Shown piece after piece: positions 25,759 to 34,393 of a stretch of 64,000 bases of DNA (position 1 is the first letter of the stretch; the number at the start of each line of letters is the position of its first letter). The position numbers and the translations under genes were made by a program. The DNA lies in NCBI RefSeq assembly GCF_014873915.1, contig NZ_JADBEJ010000005.1, forward strand, positions 1,612,001-1,676,000, given 5' to 3'. The notes under the pieces were generated by a model. That model was not told where the DNA came from. It saw only the letters and a list, made by a program, of their open reading frames with translations, and made no database searches. Source of the stretch: Amycolatopsis roodepoortensis (GTDB lineage: Bacteria > Actinomycetota > Actinomycetes > Mycobacteriales > Pseudonocardiaceae).

Positions 25759-25781
25759 AACATACAGACAGCATGTATGTT
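25759..25781. promoter_or_regulatory. TetR-type operator overlapping the -10 box of the hydrolase gene
   Basis: Perfect inverted repeat with arms AACATACA (25759-25766) and TGTATGTT (25774-25781) and a 7-nt spacer. Its right arm contains TATGTT (25776-25781), which fits a -10 box 6 nt before the hydrolase ATG at 25788. A TetR-family gene is the last gene of this operon, so negative autoregulation is likely. Confidence 0.7.
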
Positions 25782-25787
25782 ACTTCC

Positions 25788-26651
25788 ATGACGACCAGCG
25801 ACCTGCTCGGCGAGGTGCACGAGGCGGACCTCGGCGGCGCCCGAATCCGCTACCGCGACCGCGGCGAAGGCCCTCCCGTGGTCTTCGTCCACGGACTGCT
25901 GACCAACGGCCTGCTCTGGCGCAAGGTGGCCCCCGCGGTCGCCGACGCCGGCTTCCGCTGCCTCACCCCGGACTGGCCGCTCGGCGCGCACGAGATCCCG
26001 GTCCCGAACGCCGACCTGAGCCCGCCCGGGGTCGCCGCGCTCATCGCGCGGTTCCTCGAAGTGCTCGACCTGACCGACGTCACCGTGGTCGCGAACGACA
26101 CCGGCGGCGCGCTCACGCAACTGCTCATGACCACGAACCCGGACCGGGTGGGCCGGGTCGTGCTGACGCCGTCGGACTCCTTCGAACGCTTCCTGCCGCC
26201 GCTGTTCGCGGGGCTGAGCACGCTGGCACGGATCCCCGGCGGCGTCGGGCTGATGGTCCAGGCGCTGCGCTGGCGCTGGCTCCTGGAGAAGACGGACTTC
26301 CTCTGGCTGACCAAACACCCGGTCCCGGACCACATCCTCGACGCGTATCTGCTGCCCAGCCGCCGGAGCGCGGAGATCCGCGACGATCTGCGCCGGTTCA
26401 CCGCGAGCGTCGACAACCGGTACACGCTGACCGCCGCCGAGCGGCTGCCCGCGTTCGCCAAGCCCGTTCTGCTGGCTTGGGCACCTGAGGACCGGCACTT
26501 CCCGCTGTGGCTGGGCCGCAAGCTCGCCGCGGTCCTGCCGAACGCCGAACTGAAGACGATCGAGGACTCCTACGCCTTCGTGCCGGAGGACCAGCCGGAG
26601 CGGCTGAGCGGCATGATGGTGGAATTCCTGCGTGCCCACGCCACGACGTAG
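25788..26651 (+). CDS. Alpha/beta hydrolase with Asp nucleophile, dehalogenase/epoxide-hydrolase type
   Basis: 287 aa. Oxyanion HG at VVFVHGLLTNG (about residue 35). The nucleophile elbow reads VANDTGGAL, with Asp near residue 104 where lipases have Ser; this is typical of haloalkane dehalogenases and epoxide hydrolases. The C-terminal position where GHF normally supplies the catalytic histidine reads DSYAFVPEDQPE, with Ala instead of His, so the base must come from elsewhere or the reaction differs. The ATG at 25788 is chosen over 25773, which lies inside the operator. Probably leaderless. The tetR gene overlaps its 3' end by 20 bp. Confidence 0.8.
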   Translation: MTTSDLLGEVHEADLGGARIRYRDRGEGPPVVFVHGLLTNGLLWRKVAPAVADAGFRCLTPDWPLGAHEIPVPNADLSPPGVAALIARFLEVLDLTDVTVVANDTGGALTQLLMTTNPDRVGRVVLTPSDSFERFLPPLFAGLSTLARIPGGVGLMVQALRWRWLLEKTDFLWLTKHPVPDHILDAYLLPSRRSAEIRDDLRRFTASVDNRYTLTAAERLPAFAKPVLLAWAPEDRHFPLWLGRKLAAVLPNAELKTIEDSYAFVPEDQPERLSGMMVEFLRAHATT

Positions 26652-27240
26652 CCAGACCGAACGCTCGCAGTCGACGCAGGCCGCGTTGATCACGGCGGCG
26701 CGGACGCTGTTCGCCGAACAGGGTTACGCCGCCGTCCCAGCGGACGAGATCGTCCGGGCGGCGGGCGTCACCCGTGGCGCGCTGTATCACCACTTCGGGG
26801 ACAAGCAGGGCCTGTTCCGTGCCGTGATCGAGCAGATCGAAACCGAGATCACCGAGGAACTGAAGACCGTCCTGCGCGCCACGGCCGATCCGTGGGCGGG
26901 GGCGCTCGGCGTGCTGAGCCGGTTCCTGGACCTGTGCCTGCGGCCCGAGGTGGTGCGGATCGCGCTCACCGACGCGGTCTCCGTCCTCGGTTGGCAGGAA
27001 TGGCGGGAGCTGGAGAACCGGTACGGGCTCGGCCTGATCACGGAGATCCTGGAGGCCGCCGCGGCGGACGGGCTGCTGATCGACGCGCCCATCCCGGAGC
27101 TGGCGCAGCTGGCGTTGAGCGCGTGCGCGGAGGCGGCGCTGATGATCGCGCACGCCGAAGACCCCGCGGCCGCGAAGGAGAAGTCCCTCGCCGCCCTGGT
27201 GGCCCTGCTCTCCGGCCTCGTGAGTGGTAAGGACGGTTAG
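26632..27240 (+). CDS. TetR-family transcriptional regulator
   Basis: 202 aa. N-terminal HTH (ALITAARTLFAEQGYAAVPADEIVRAAGVTRGALYHHFGDKQGLF) and a helical ligand-binding C-terminus. Begins at a GTG inside the 3' end of the hydrolase gene, so it is co-transcribed. The presumed operator is the 23-bp palindrome at 25759-25781. The last codons (LVSGKDG and stop) are encoded by the left arm of a mobile-type palindrome that has a near copy at 48683. Confidence 0.92.
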   Translation: MPTPRRSQTERSQSTQAALITAARTLFAEQGYAAVPADEIVRAAGVTRGALYHHFGDKQGLFRAVIEQIETEITEELKTVLRATADPWAGALGVLSRFLDLCLRPEVVRIALTDAVSVLGWQEWRELENRYGLGLITEILEAAAADGLLIDAPIPELAQLALSACAEAALMIAHAEDPAAAKEKSLAALVALLSGLVSGKDG

Positions 27241-27261
27241 AACCGTCCTACCGCTCACGAG
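27217..27261. repeat. Intergenic palindrome, family B copy 1
   Basis: Arms of 22 and 21 nt (left begins CTCGTGAGTGGTAAGGACGG) with one mismatch and one bulge and a 2-nt centre. The left arm encodes the last residues and stop codon of tetR. It ends 2 nt before the convergent ROK gene's stop. A perfect copy lies at 48683-48726. It can act as a bidirectional terminator. Confidence 0.85.
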
Positions 27262-27263
27262 GT

Positions 27264-28445
27264 CTAGACGGTATCCAAGATCATTTCAAACGCCGCCTCG
27301 GCCGCACCCAGCAGCTTCACGTCCGCCCCGAGCGCCGAGCTCACGATCTGCGTCCCGCCCACGGCTCGGCTGACCAGGCTCCGCCGCCGCACCTCGGCCG
27401 CCACCGACTTCACGACCGAGTCGGGCAGCACGGTGAGCAGATCGCCCAGCACGACCAGCTGCGGGCCGAGCAGGTTGACCACGTTCACCAGGCCCAGCGT
27501 CAGCCATTCCGCGAACTCCGACAGCCGCTCCTCGGCCGCGTGCGGATCCCGGCCCAGCTCGCGCAGTTCGAACAGGATCGCCCCGCGCGGGGTGTCCTCG
27601 GGCAGGTCGAGCGCGCGGCACAGGGCCGCCTCGCCGACCTCGGTCTCCCAGCAGCCGCTGGACCCGCAGTAGCAGGGACGGCCGCCGGGCCGGATCGCCA
27701 TGTGCCCGATCTCGCCGACGTAGCCCGCGCCGCCGCGCAGCGACGAACCGTCCGCGATGATCCCTCCCCCGACACCGACGTCGGCGGAGACGTACACGGC
27801 GTCGGAAGAACCCCGCGCGGCGCCGCGCAGGTGTTCGGCGATGGCCCCGAGTTCGGCGTCATTGCCGACCAGGACGGGGATGCGCAGCACACCGCCGAGC
27901 CGTTCCCCCAGCGCCACATCCGTCCAGCGCAGGTTGGGCGCCTCGTGGACGTGCCCGTCGGCCCGGCGGACGACGCCGGGCACGGACACCCCCGCGGCGA
28001 TCGGCTGTACGCCGAGGTCGCCCGCCAGCACGGTGGTCGACTCGATCACGTGCGTGATCACTTCGTCGGCCTCCCGCGTCCGGCCGTGGAGGTTCCAGCT
28101 GTTGCGCCCGAGGATCTGGCCGCCGAACCCGACCAGCGCGATCGCCACGTGTTCGACCTGGAGGTCGACCGCGAGCACCACCGCCGCGTGCGGCTGCGGC
28201 AGGACCAGGAGCGAGGGACGGCCCGCCCCTCGTCCCGGCCTCGGGACCCGCTCCTCGACGACCCCCGCTTCCGCGAGGCCGTCGACGAGGGTCTTGATGG
28301 TGCTGCGGTTGAGCCCCAGCTCGGTGGCGAGGGTCGCCCTGGTGCTCGGGCCGCTGACGTGCAGCAACCGGAGCAAGGTCGTGCGGTTGTGCCTGCGCAC
28401 CTCGTCTGGTCGTGCAACGGGTGTGCTGGTCACGGACTTCATCAT
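27264..28445 (-). CDS. ROK-family transcriptional repressor
   Basis: 393 aa. N-terminal winged helix (about residues 18-75, TRATLATELGLNRSTIKTLVDGL) followed by a ROK sugar-binding domain with the zinc motif CYCGSSGCWE (about 257-266) and GHMAI. It is the NagC/XylR(Mlc) type that releases DNA on binding a sugar or sugar phosphate. It starts 11 nt after the permease stop and is the last gene of the ABC importer operon, so it is co-transcribed with what it probably controls. The perfect palindrome at 31988-32012 in front of the operon is the likely operator. Confidence 0.9.
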   Translation of the reverse strand: MMKSVTSTPVARPDEVRRHNRTTLLRLLHVSGPSTRATLATELGLNRSTIKTLVDGLAEAGVVEERVPRPGRGAGRPSLLVLPQPHAAVVLAVDLQVEHVAIALVGFGGQILGRNSWNLHGRTREADEVITHVIESTTVLAGDLGVQPIAAGVSVPGVVRRADGHVHEAPNLRWTDVALGERLGGVLRIPVLVGNDAELGAIAEHLRGAARGSSDAVYVSADVGVGGGIIADGSSLRGGAGYVGEIGHMAIRPGGRPCYCGSSGCWETEVGEAALCRALDLPEDTPRGAILFELRELGRDPHAAEERLSEFAEWLTLGLVNVVNLLGPQLVVLGDLLTVLPDSVVKSVAAEVRRRSLVSRAVGGTQIVSSALGADVKLLGAAEAAFEMILDTV

Positions 28446-28456
28446 TCCATGTGGAC

Positions 28457-29917
28457 TCAGCGCGGCGACGCAGCCGCGCGGCGACGGGACAGCGCGTCCA
28501 CCGTCGCGGCGAGAAGCAGCACCAGACCGGTGACGATGTTGACCACCGCCGCCGACTGCTTCAGCAGGCCCAGCGCGTTCTCGACGACCGCGAGCACGAG
28601 ACCACCGATCACCGCGTCGACGACCCGGCCCTTGCCGCCGAACAGCGACGTACCACCGATGACGGCGGCGCCGACCGCGAACAGCAGCGTGTTGAGGCCA
28701 CCGGCCTGCGGGTCGACCGAACCGACCTTCGACGAGTAGACGATCGCGCCGACCGCCGCCACCGCCGAGCAGATGACGAACACCGAGGCGCGGATCTTCT
28801 CGACGTTGATACCGGCGCGCCTGGCCGCCTCGCGGTTGCCGCCGACGGCGTAGATGTGGCGGCCGTACTGGGTGCGGTTGAGCACGTAGGTGCCGAGCAC
28901 CAGCAGGCCGAGCACGATCGGCACGACGTACGGGACACCGGAGATGACGATGTTCGGGTTCGGCGCGCGGTTCAGCGTCAGCAGATAGGTCGCGATCGCG
29001 GCGACCACGGCGATGGCGCCGACCTTGAACAGCACCATCGGCGTCGGCTGGGTGACCAGGCCGCGTTTGAGCCGCGAGAAGTGCTGGCCCAGCGTCACCG
29101 CGGCGAACCCGCCGGCGGCGATCACGAAGAGGACCCAGCTGCCCACAGTGGACAGATTGCCGTTGGCGACCTTGAACAGCACGTCCGAGGTGCTGATGCC
29201 GAGCGTGCCGCCCTCACCGATGAACTGGAGGATGACCCCCTGCCAGGCGAGGAAGAGCGCCAGCGTCACCACGAACGAAGGCATGCCGATCTTCGAGACG
29301 AGGAACCCGGTGAGGACACCGATCGCGCCACCGACGCTGATCGCGAGCAGCATCTCGATCCACGGGTTGGCCGCGGTCCCCGAGAGCACGAGCGCGATGG
29401 CGAGCACGGCGAACCCGACGCCCGCCCAGATCCGCAGGACCACCCCGAGCAGCGCGGCGATCGCGAGCACCACCAGGAACGCGATGAACACGCCGTTCCC
29501 CATGCCGCCCAACAGGTTTCCGTTACGCACGTAGTGCATCGCCAGCACCGCGGCGGTGACCCCGGACGCGGTACCCGCGGACAGGTCGATCTCGCCGAGC
29601 AGCAGCACGAACACGATGCCCATCGCGATGATCGCCTTGCCGGCGCCCTGGGCCATCAGGTTCGCGATGTTGTTCATCGTCAGGAAGGTGTCCGACAGCG
29701 AGGCGAACACGATCACCAGCACGAGCAGGCCGAGCAGCGCCGGGAGCGAACCCAGCTGTCCCGCCTTGAGCCGGGAGAAGTAGTCGCCGACGGCCTCGCG
29801 CGTCGACATCGATGTCGTGTCGATGCCGAAGTCCGTGATGGCCGCCGACGGGTTGAGCGCGGCGGCCGCCGACTTGCCCCCCTCCGGCGAGGCGGGCTTT
29901 GCAGGTGTCTCAGTCAT
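28457..29917 (-). CDS. Sugar ABC transporter permease (XylH-like)
   Basis: 486 aa, at least ten spans. Belongs to the BPD_transp_2 (RbsC/XylH) family: GEIDLSAG near residue 110 and GGTSLFGGKGRVVDAVIGGL near 430 are the family's signature segments. The length and central insert are those of the XylH subgroup. The ATG at 29917 is the natural start of an N-terminal cytoplasmic tail of about 55 residues. Works with the ATPase at 29941 and the binding protein at 30792. Substrate is a pentose or similar sugar (inference). Confidence 0.88.
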   Translation of the reverse strand: MTETPAKPASPEGGKSAAAALNPSAAITDFGIDTTSMSTREAVGDYFSRLKAGQLGSLPALLGLLVLVIVFASLSDTFLTMNNIANLMAQGAGKAIIAMGIVFVLLLGEIDLSAGTASGVTAAVLAMHYVRNGNLLGGMGNGVFIAFLVVLAIAALLGVVLRIWAGVGFAVLAIALVLSGTAANPWIEMLLAISVGGAIGVLTGFLVSKIGMPSFVVTLALFLAWQGVILQFIGEGGTLGISTSDVLFKVANGNLSTVGSWVLFVIAAGGFAAVTLGQHFSRLKRGLVTQPTPMVLFKVGAIAVVAAIATYLLTLNRAPNPNIVISGVPYVVPIVLGLLVLGTYVLNRTQYGRHIYAVGGNREAARRAGINVEKIRASVFVICSAVAAVGAIVYSSKVGSVDPQAGGLNTLLFAVGAAVIGGTSLFGGKGRVVDAVIGGLVLAVVENALGLLKQSAAVVNIVTGLVLLLAATVDALSRRRAAASPR

Positions 29918-29940
29918 TTCCGGTTCTTTCTCGCCTCGGA

Positions 29941-30714
29941 TCAGAGGACGGCGGCTTCGGGGCGGGCAAGGCCGAGGTCGCCGGAGCGACCGGCGGTGAT
30001 CAGTTCCACGACCTGGCCGTGGGTGACGTCCTTGGTGTGCACCTCGGCGACGAGACGGCCGAGGTAGAGCACCGCGATACGGTCGGCGACCTCGAAGACG
30101 TCGGCCATGTTGTGGCTGATCAGCACCACGCCGAGGCCCTGCTCGGCGAGGCGGCGGACGAGGTCGAGCACCTGCCGGGTCTGCGCGACACCGAGCGCGG
30201 CGGTCGGCTCGTCGAGGAGGACGACCTTCGAGTCCCACAGCACGGATTTGGCGATCGCGACGGTCTGCCGCTGCCCGCCCGAGAGGGCCGAAACGGGCGT
30301 ACGGACCGATTTCACGGTGCGGACCGACAGCGACGCGAGCGTCTCGCGGGCGGCCTTCTCCATGCTGGCCTCGTCGAGCAGCCATTTGCTGCCGCGTTCC
30401 CGGCCGAGGAACATGTTCTGCACGATGTCGAGGTTCTCGGCCAGCGCGAGGTCCTGGTAGACGACCTCGATGCCCAGATCCGCGGCGTCTCGCGGGCCGT
30501 GGATGTTCACCTGCTTGCCCTGGAACGTCACCGTTCCCGAGTCGTAGCCGTGGATCCCGGCGATCGACTTGACCAAAGTGGACTTTCCGGCACCGTTGTC
30601 GCCGACCAGCGCGGTGACCTCGCCGGCGCGCACGTTGAAGTCCACGTCGTGGAGGACGTGGACCGGCCCGAAGCTCTTGTTGAGCTGCTTCAGTTCGAGG
30701 ATGGGTTCACTCAT
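29941..30714 (-). CDS. Sugar ABC transporter ATP-binding protein (single domain)
   Basis: 257 aa. Walker A GDNGAGKST (about residues 38-46), Q-loop VYQDLALAENL, signature LSGGQRQ, Walker B VVLLDEPTAAL, H-loop SHN. Only one nucleotide-binding domain, unlike the fused RbsA/XylG of enterobacteria; this half-size form is usual with XylH-like permeases in actinobacteria. Lies 78 nt after the binding protein gene and 23 nt before the permease gene. Confidence 0.92.
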   Translation of the reverse strand: MSEPILELKQLNKSFGPVHVLHDVDFNVRAGEVTALVGDNGAGKSTLVKSIAGIHGYDSGTVTFQGKQVNIHGPRDAADLGIEVVYQDLALAENLDIVQNMFLGRERGSKWLLDEASMEKAARETLASLSVRTVKSVRTPVSALSGGQRQTVAIAKSVLWDSKVVLLDEPTAALGVAQTRQVLDLVRRLAEQGLGVVLISHNMADVFEVADRIAVLYLGRLVAEVHTKDVTHGQVVELITAGRSGDLGLARPEAAVL

Positions 30715-30791
30715 GGGGTTCTCCCGGCTGGGTACCGGGCCGGCGCGCTCCGTCGGGGGAACGCACCGGCCCGGTCGTCTGGATTAACGGG

Positions 30792-31925
30792 TCAGGAGAT
30801 ACCGAGCTGCGTGCACGCCGCGGCCAGGTCGCCGCCGCAGATCTCGGCGGCCTTGACGTAGCCCTGCGTCACGACCTCCTTGACACCGTCCTTGGTGGTC
30901 ATCTTCGGCTCGAGGAGCACGGACTTGACCTCGCGGTTGCCCTTCGGGTCCTTCGCCTTGCCGGTGGCCAGCGCGTCGGCACCCGCCTTGTCGCCCTTGG
31001 CCAGCAGCACGGCGAGCTTCGCCGCGGCTTCGGCCTCTTCCTTGATCGGCTTGAAGACGGTCATGTACTGGTCGCCGCGCAGGATCGCCATGAGGCCGTC
31101 CGCGGTGGCGTCCTGGCCGGTGACCGGGACCTTGCCGTTGAGGCCGTTCTTCTTCAGCACGGTGATGACCGCGCCGGCGAGACCGTCGTTCGCGGCGACG
31201 ACGCCGTCGACCCTGCCCTTGTTGTCGGTCAGGATCTGCTCGAAGGTCTGGCCGCCCTTCTGGTTGTCCCAGTTGTCGATGGCCTGCTCGCGCACGAGCT
31301 TCAGGTCGCCGCTGGCGAATTTCGGCTGCAGCACGGACTTCTGGCCGTTGGCGAACAGCGTCGCGTTGTTGTCGGTCGGGGCGCCCTCGATCATGACCAC
31401 CTCGGCGCCCTTCTTGTCCTTCAGCGCGTCGGCGAGACCCTGGCCCTGCAGCTGGCCGACCTTCTCGTTGTCGAACGAGACGTAGTAGTCGGAGCTGCCG
31501 CCGAGGTTGAGGCGGTCGTAGTCGATCGTCGGGATACCCGCGGCCTGCGCCTTGCGGGCGACCGCCGCGCCGACCTCGCCGTTGATGGCGGCGATGATCA
31601 GGACCTTGACGTTCTGCGCGATCATGCCGTCGGCCAGGGTGGTGAACTTCTGGACGTCGCCCTGTGCGTTCTGGACGTCGGCGTCGAAGCCCGCGTCCTT
31701 GAGCGCCTTGGTCAGGAACGGCTTGTCGAAGGACTCCCAGCGCGCCGACGTGGCGGTCTCCGGCAGGATGACGCCGACCTTGCCACCGGCGGCGGCACCG
31801 CCCGGGGCGGGGGCGGACTGCGAGGAGTTGCCGCTGCCCGAGTCGGCGGTGTTGGCGCCACAAGCGGAGAGCACCAGGCCGGCGCCCACCGTCGCGGCGA
31901 GGAGGGTAAGGGTTCTGCTGCGCAT
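30792..31925 (-). CDS. Sugar-binding lipoprotein of ABC importer (XylF-like)
   Basis: 377 aa. Lipoprotein signal with lipobox LSAC (Cys22), a Ser/Gly/Pro-rich linker, then a Peripla_BP_4 domain starting KVGVILPETATSARWESFDKPF, typical of D-xylose-type binding proteins (AQNVKVLIIAAINGE, TGQDATADG). First gene of the four-gene operon (binding protein, ATPase, permease, ROK regulator). The ATG at 31925 with AAGGAACGAGG upstream is preferred over a longer frame that would run into the operator. Sugar identity is not certain. Confidence 0.9.
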   Translation of the reverse strand: MRSRTLTLLAATVGAGLVLSACGANTADSGSGNSSQSAPAPGGAAAGGKVGVILPETATSARWESFDKPFLTKALKDAGFDADVQNAQGDVQKFTTLADGMIAQNVKVLIIAAINGEVGAAVARKAQAAGIPTIDYDRLNLGGSSDYYVSFDNEKVGQLQGQGLADALKDKKGAEVVMIEGAPTDNNATLFANGQKSVLQPKFASGDLKLVREQAIDNWDNQKGGQTFEQILTDNKGRVDGVVAANDGLAGAVITVLKKNGLNGKVPVTGQDATADGLMAILRGDQYMTVFKPIKEEAEAAAKLAVLLAKGDKAGADALATGKAKDPKGNREVKSVLLEPKMTTKDGVKEVVTQGYVKAAEICGGDLAAACTQLGIS

Positions 31926-31987
31926 CCTCGTTCCTTCCGGATCTTGCTCGCGGGCGGCGATCCTCGAGGACCGGTCGCACCATCGCG

Positions 31988-32012
31988 CATATGTTGTGGG
32001 CGACAACATATG
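31988..32012 (-). promoter_or_regulatory. ROK-type operator, perfect 10-bp inverted repeat
   Basis: Arms CATATGTTGT (31988-31997) and ACAACATATG (32003-32012) around GGGCG. On the minus strand the outer arm contains TATGTT, a TANNNT -10 box, with a TTCCGC-like -35 hexamer 18 nt upstream. Repressor binding would block the promoter of the operon that ends in the ROK gene. Confidence 0.75.
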
Positions 32013-32254
32013 CCGCCGAACGGGTTTCGCGGAAGACGGCTGAATCGATTAAGCCTCATCGAATGGACACGGTTTGGCAACGTGGCCGTAGCAAGGCGTA
32101 CGAAGTCTAGGTGCGCTGACGGTGTGACCGCCACCACTCACTGAGCGTGACGTCCAGGGCGATCCCAGCCTGTTGACCGGGGTTCCGGTAAAGATCATCA
32201 GCAGGCGAGGGACGACATGTCTGTCGACGAAGCGAGATCACCCTGAGTAAGACT

Positions 32255-32293
32255 GTGTGGATATAGAGACGTTCAACGTCTCTATTTCCACAC
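32255..32293. repeat. 39-bp intergenic palindrome
   Basis: 19-nt arms (left begins GTGTGGATATAGAGACGTT) with one mismatch and a single centre base. The GAGACGTT-C-AACGTCTC core matches the inner palindrome of the 15231 element. AT content is clearly above the surroundings. Confidence 0.8.
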
Positions 32294-32306
32294 CCCTCAC
32301 CCGTTA

Positions 32307-32359
32307 CGCGTGAAGGCCCCCTTCCCTCGGCTGAGCCGAGGGAAGGGGGCCTTCACGCG
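32307..32359. repeat. 53-bp intergenic palindrome, family A copy 1
   Basis: Perfect 26-nt arms (left begins CGCGTGAAGGCCCCCTTCCC) around one centre base, 15 nt from the helicase stop. The first 51 nt around the centre are identical to the element at 43527. Each arm contains its own small palindrome GAAGG-ccc-CCTTC. Confidence 0.9.
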
Positions 32360-32374
32360 CTTGAAACGGGGCGG

Positions 32375-34129
32375 TCACCAGGAACGCAGGGTGACGATCC
32401 GCTCTTCGAGCTGCTCCACCGACGCCATCGCGGTCGGCGGGCCGCCGCAGACGCGGCGCAGTTCGTTGTGGATCGCGCCGTGCGGCTTCTTCGTCCGGTG
32501 GTGGTGCACGCCCACCAGGGCGTTCAGCTCCTTGCGCAGGCTGCCGAGCCGCTCGCTGACCGACTGCGGCCGCGCGACCGGAGCGGCCTCCTCGGCCTTG
32601 GGCTTGCGCCGTTTCTCGTCGGAGAGCTGCTCCTCCTGCCGCTTCCGCAGCAGGGCACGGACCTGGTCCGGCTCCAGCAGACCGGGGAGGCCGAGGTACT
32701 CCTGCTCCTCGTCGGAACCGGAGAACACCGCGGTGCCGAAGGAGTTGCCGTCGTAGATGACCTGGTCGAGTTCGGCGGAGGCACCCAGCGAGGTGAACGC
32801 CTTCTCCTCCTCGCCCGGCTCGTCCTCGGTGCGGTTGGCCTGGGCCAGGAGCTCGTCGTCCCAGCCCTCCTTCTCGCGGTGCGGCTTGCCGAGGACGTGA
32901 TCGCGCTGCGCCTCCAGCTCACTGGCGAGTTCCAGCAGCACCGGCACGCTCGGCAGGAACACCGAAGCGGTCTCGCCGGGTTTGCGCGAACGCACGTACC
33001 GGCCGATGGCCTGCGCGAAGAAGAGCGGGGTCGACGCGCTCGTGGCGTAGACGCCGACCGCCAGGCGCGGCACGTCGACGCCTTCGGACACCATCCGGAC
33101 CGCGACCAGCCAGCGGTCGGTCGAATCGGAGAACTCCTTGATCCGCCCGGACGCCTTGGGGTCGTCGGAGAGGACGACCGTCGGGGTCTGGCCGGAGATG
33201 CGCTCCAGGATCTTGGCGTAGGCGCGCGCCGAATCCTGATCGGTGGCGATCACCAGGCCGCCCGCGTCCGGGATGCCGTTGGCGCGAAGCTGCGCGAGAC
33301 GCGTGTCCGCGGCCTGCAGCACCGACGGGATCCATTCGCCCGCCGGGTCGAGCGCCGTGCGCCAGGCGCGAGCGTTCTGCTCGGCCGTCAGCGGCTCGCC
33401 GAGCCGCGCGGTGAACTCCTCCCCCGCGCTCGTGCGCCAGGAGGCCTCACCGGAATAGGCGAGGAAGACGACCGGCCGGACCACACCGTCGGCGAGCGCG
33501 TCGGCGTAGCCGTAGGCGTGGTCGGCCTTGCTGCGCTGGAAACCCGAGCCGTCGGCCTCGTAGGTGACGAAGGGGATCGGCGAGTCGTCGCTGCGGAACG
33601 GCGTCCCGGTCAGCGCCAGACGGCGGACGGCGGGGGTGAACGCCTCGCGGATCGCGTCGCCCCAGGACTTCGCGTCACCGCCGTGGTGGATCTCGTCGAG
33701 GATGACCAGGGTCTTGCGGTTCTCGGTGCGCACGCGGTGCAGCGTCGGATGCGCGGCGACCTGCGCGTAGGTCACCGCGACCCCTTGGTAGTCACGCGAG
33801 GTGACGCCGGTGCCGTTGCGGAAGTTCGAGTCGATCGCGATACCGGCGGCCGCGGCCGAGGCGGCCCACTGGTGCTTCAGGTGCTCGGTCGGCGCGACGA
33901 TGGTGATCCGCTCGACGGTCCGGTCGCTCAGCAGCTCGGCGGCGATCCGGAGACCGAACACCGTCTTGCCCGCGCCCGGCGTCGCGACGGCCAGGAAGTC
34001 CTGCGGTTTCTTCGTGAGGTACTTCGTCAGCGCTCGCCGCTGCCAGGCACGCAGCGGGCGGGCCGTGCTGTCCTTCGCCGCGGGAGGCGCGCCCAGCTCG
34101 CCTCGATCGCGTTCAACGGTTTCCGACAT
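32375..34129 (-). CDS. Superfamily 2 DEAD/DEAH-like helicase
   Basis: 584 aa. Motif I ATPGAGKT (about residues 49-56), motif II DEIHH, motif III LTGTPFRSD, motif VI QAIGRYVRSR. RecA-like domains span about residues 30-430, and a charged C-terminal extension of about 150 residues (acidic stretch, then helical KRQEEQLSDEKRRK) is typical of an actinobacterial group of SF2 ATPases related to type III restriction/UvrB-like helicases. Probably a DNA translocase or helicase in nucleic-acid maintenance; no nuclease domain is visible. Monocistronic, ending at the paired palindromes. Confidence 0.88.
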   Translation of the reverse strand: MSETVERDRGELGAPPAAKDSTARPLRAWQRRALTKYLTKKPQDFLAVATPGAGKTVFGLRIAAELLSDRTVERITIVAPTEHLKHQWAASAAAAGIAIDSNFRNGTGVTSRDYQGVAVTYAQVAAHPTLHRVRTENRKTLVILDEIHHGGDAKSWGDAIREAFTPAVRRLALTGTPFRSDDSPIPFVTYEADGSGFQRSKADHAYGYADALADGVVRPVVFLAYSGEASWRTSAGEEFTARLGEPLTAEQNARAWRTALDPAGEWIPSVLQAADTRLAQLRANGIPDAGGLVIATDQDSARAYAKILERISGQTPTVVLSDDPKASGRIKEFSDSTDRWLVAVRMVSEGVDVPRLAVGVYATSASTPLFFAQAIGRYVRSRKPGETASVFLPSVPVLLELASELEAQRDHVLGKPHREKEGWDDELLAQANRTEDEPGEEEKAFTSLGASAELDQVIYDGNSFGTAVFSGSDEEQEYLGLPGLLEPDQVRALLRKRQEEQLSDEKRRKPKAEEAAPVARPQSVSERLGSLRKELNALVGVHHHRTKKPHGAIHNELRRVCGGPPTAMASVEQLEERIVTLRSW

Positions 34130-34393
34130 GCAGGTTCCCCTCCTCCCTCACCCGAAACGCCTGGTCATCCACCCTGACACAAGCGAAAACCCCCACTTGG
34201 GTATCCGGCCGCGACGCCGGCGCCTGAGGTGAGGGCACTCCGGGGAGCCTACCTCGCGGGCCAGTGGAACGCCGGAAGCGCCACCCCCGTTGTCGGGTTA
34301 CTCACCCGAAAACCCAGGGGTGGCGAGCCGAATCGCGCGGCATGGACCATGCTGGAGACGGTCAAGGGCGCTCGGCGCCGTCGGAGGAGCTGC

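Larger units (their letters stand above)
31926..32374. other. Intergenic region upstream of sugar operon, with operator and two palindromes
   Basis: 449 bp without an ORF. From the operon side it holds the short leader, the ROK operator/promoter (31988-32012), about 240 bp without recognisable features, then two palindromes (32255-32293 and 32307-32359) at the 3' end of the helicase gene. Confidence 0.7.
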
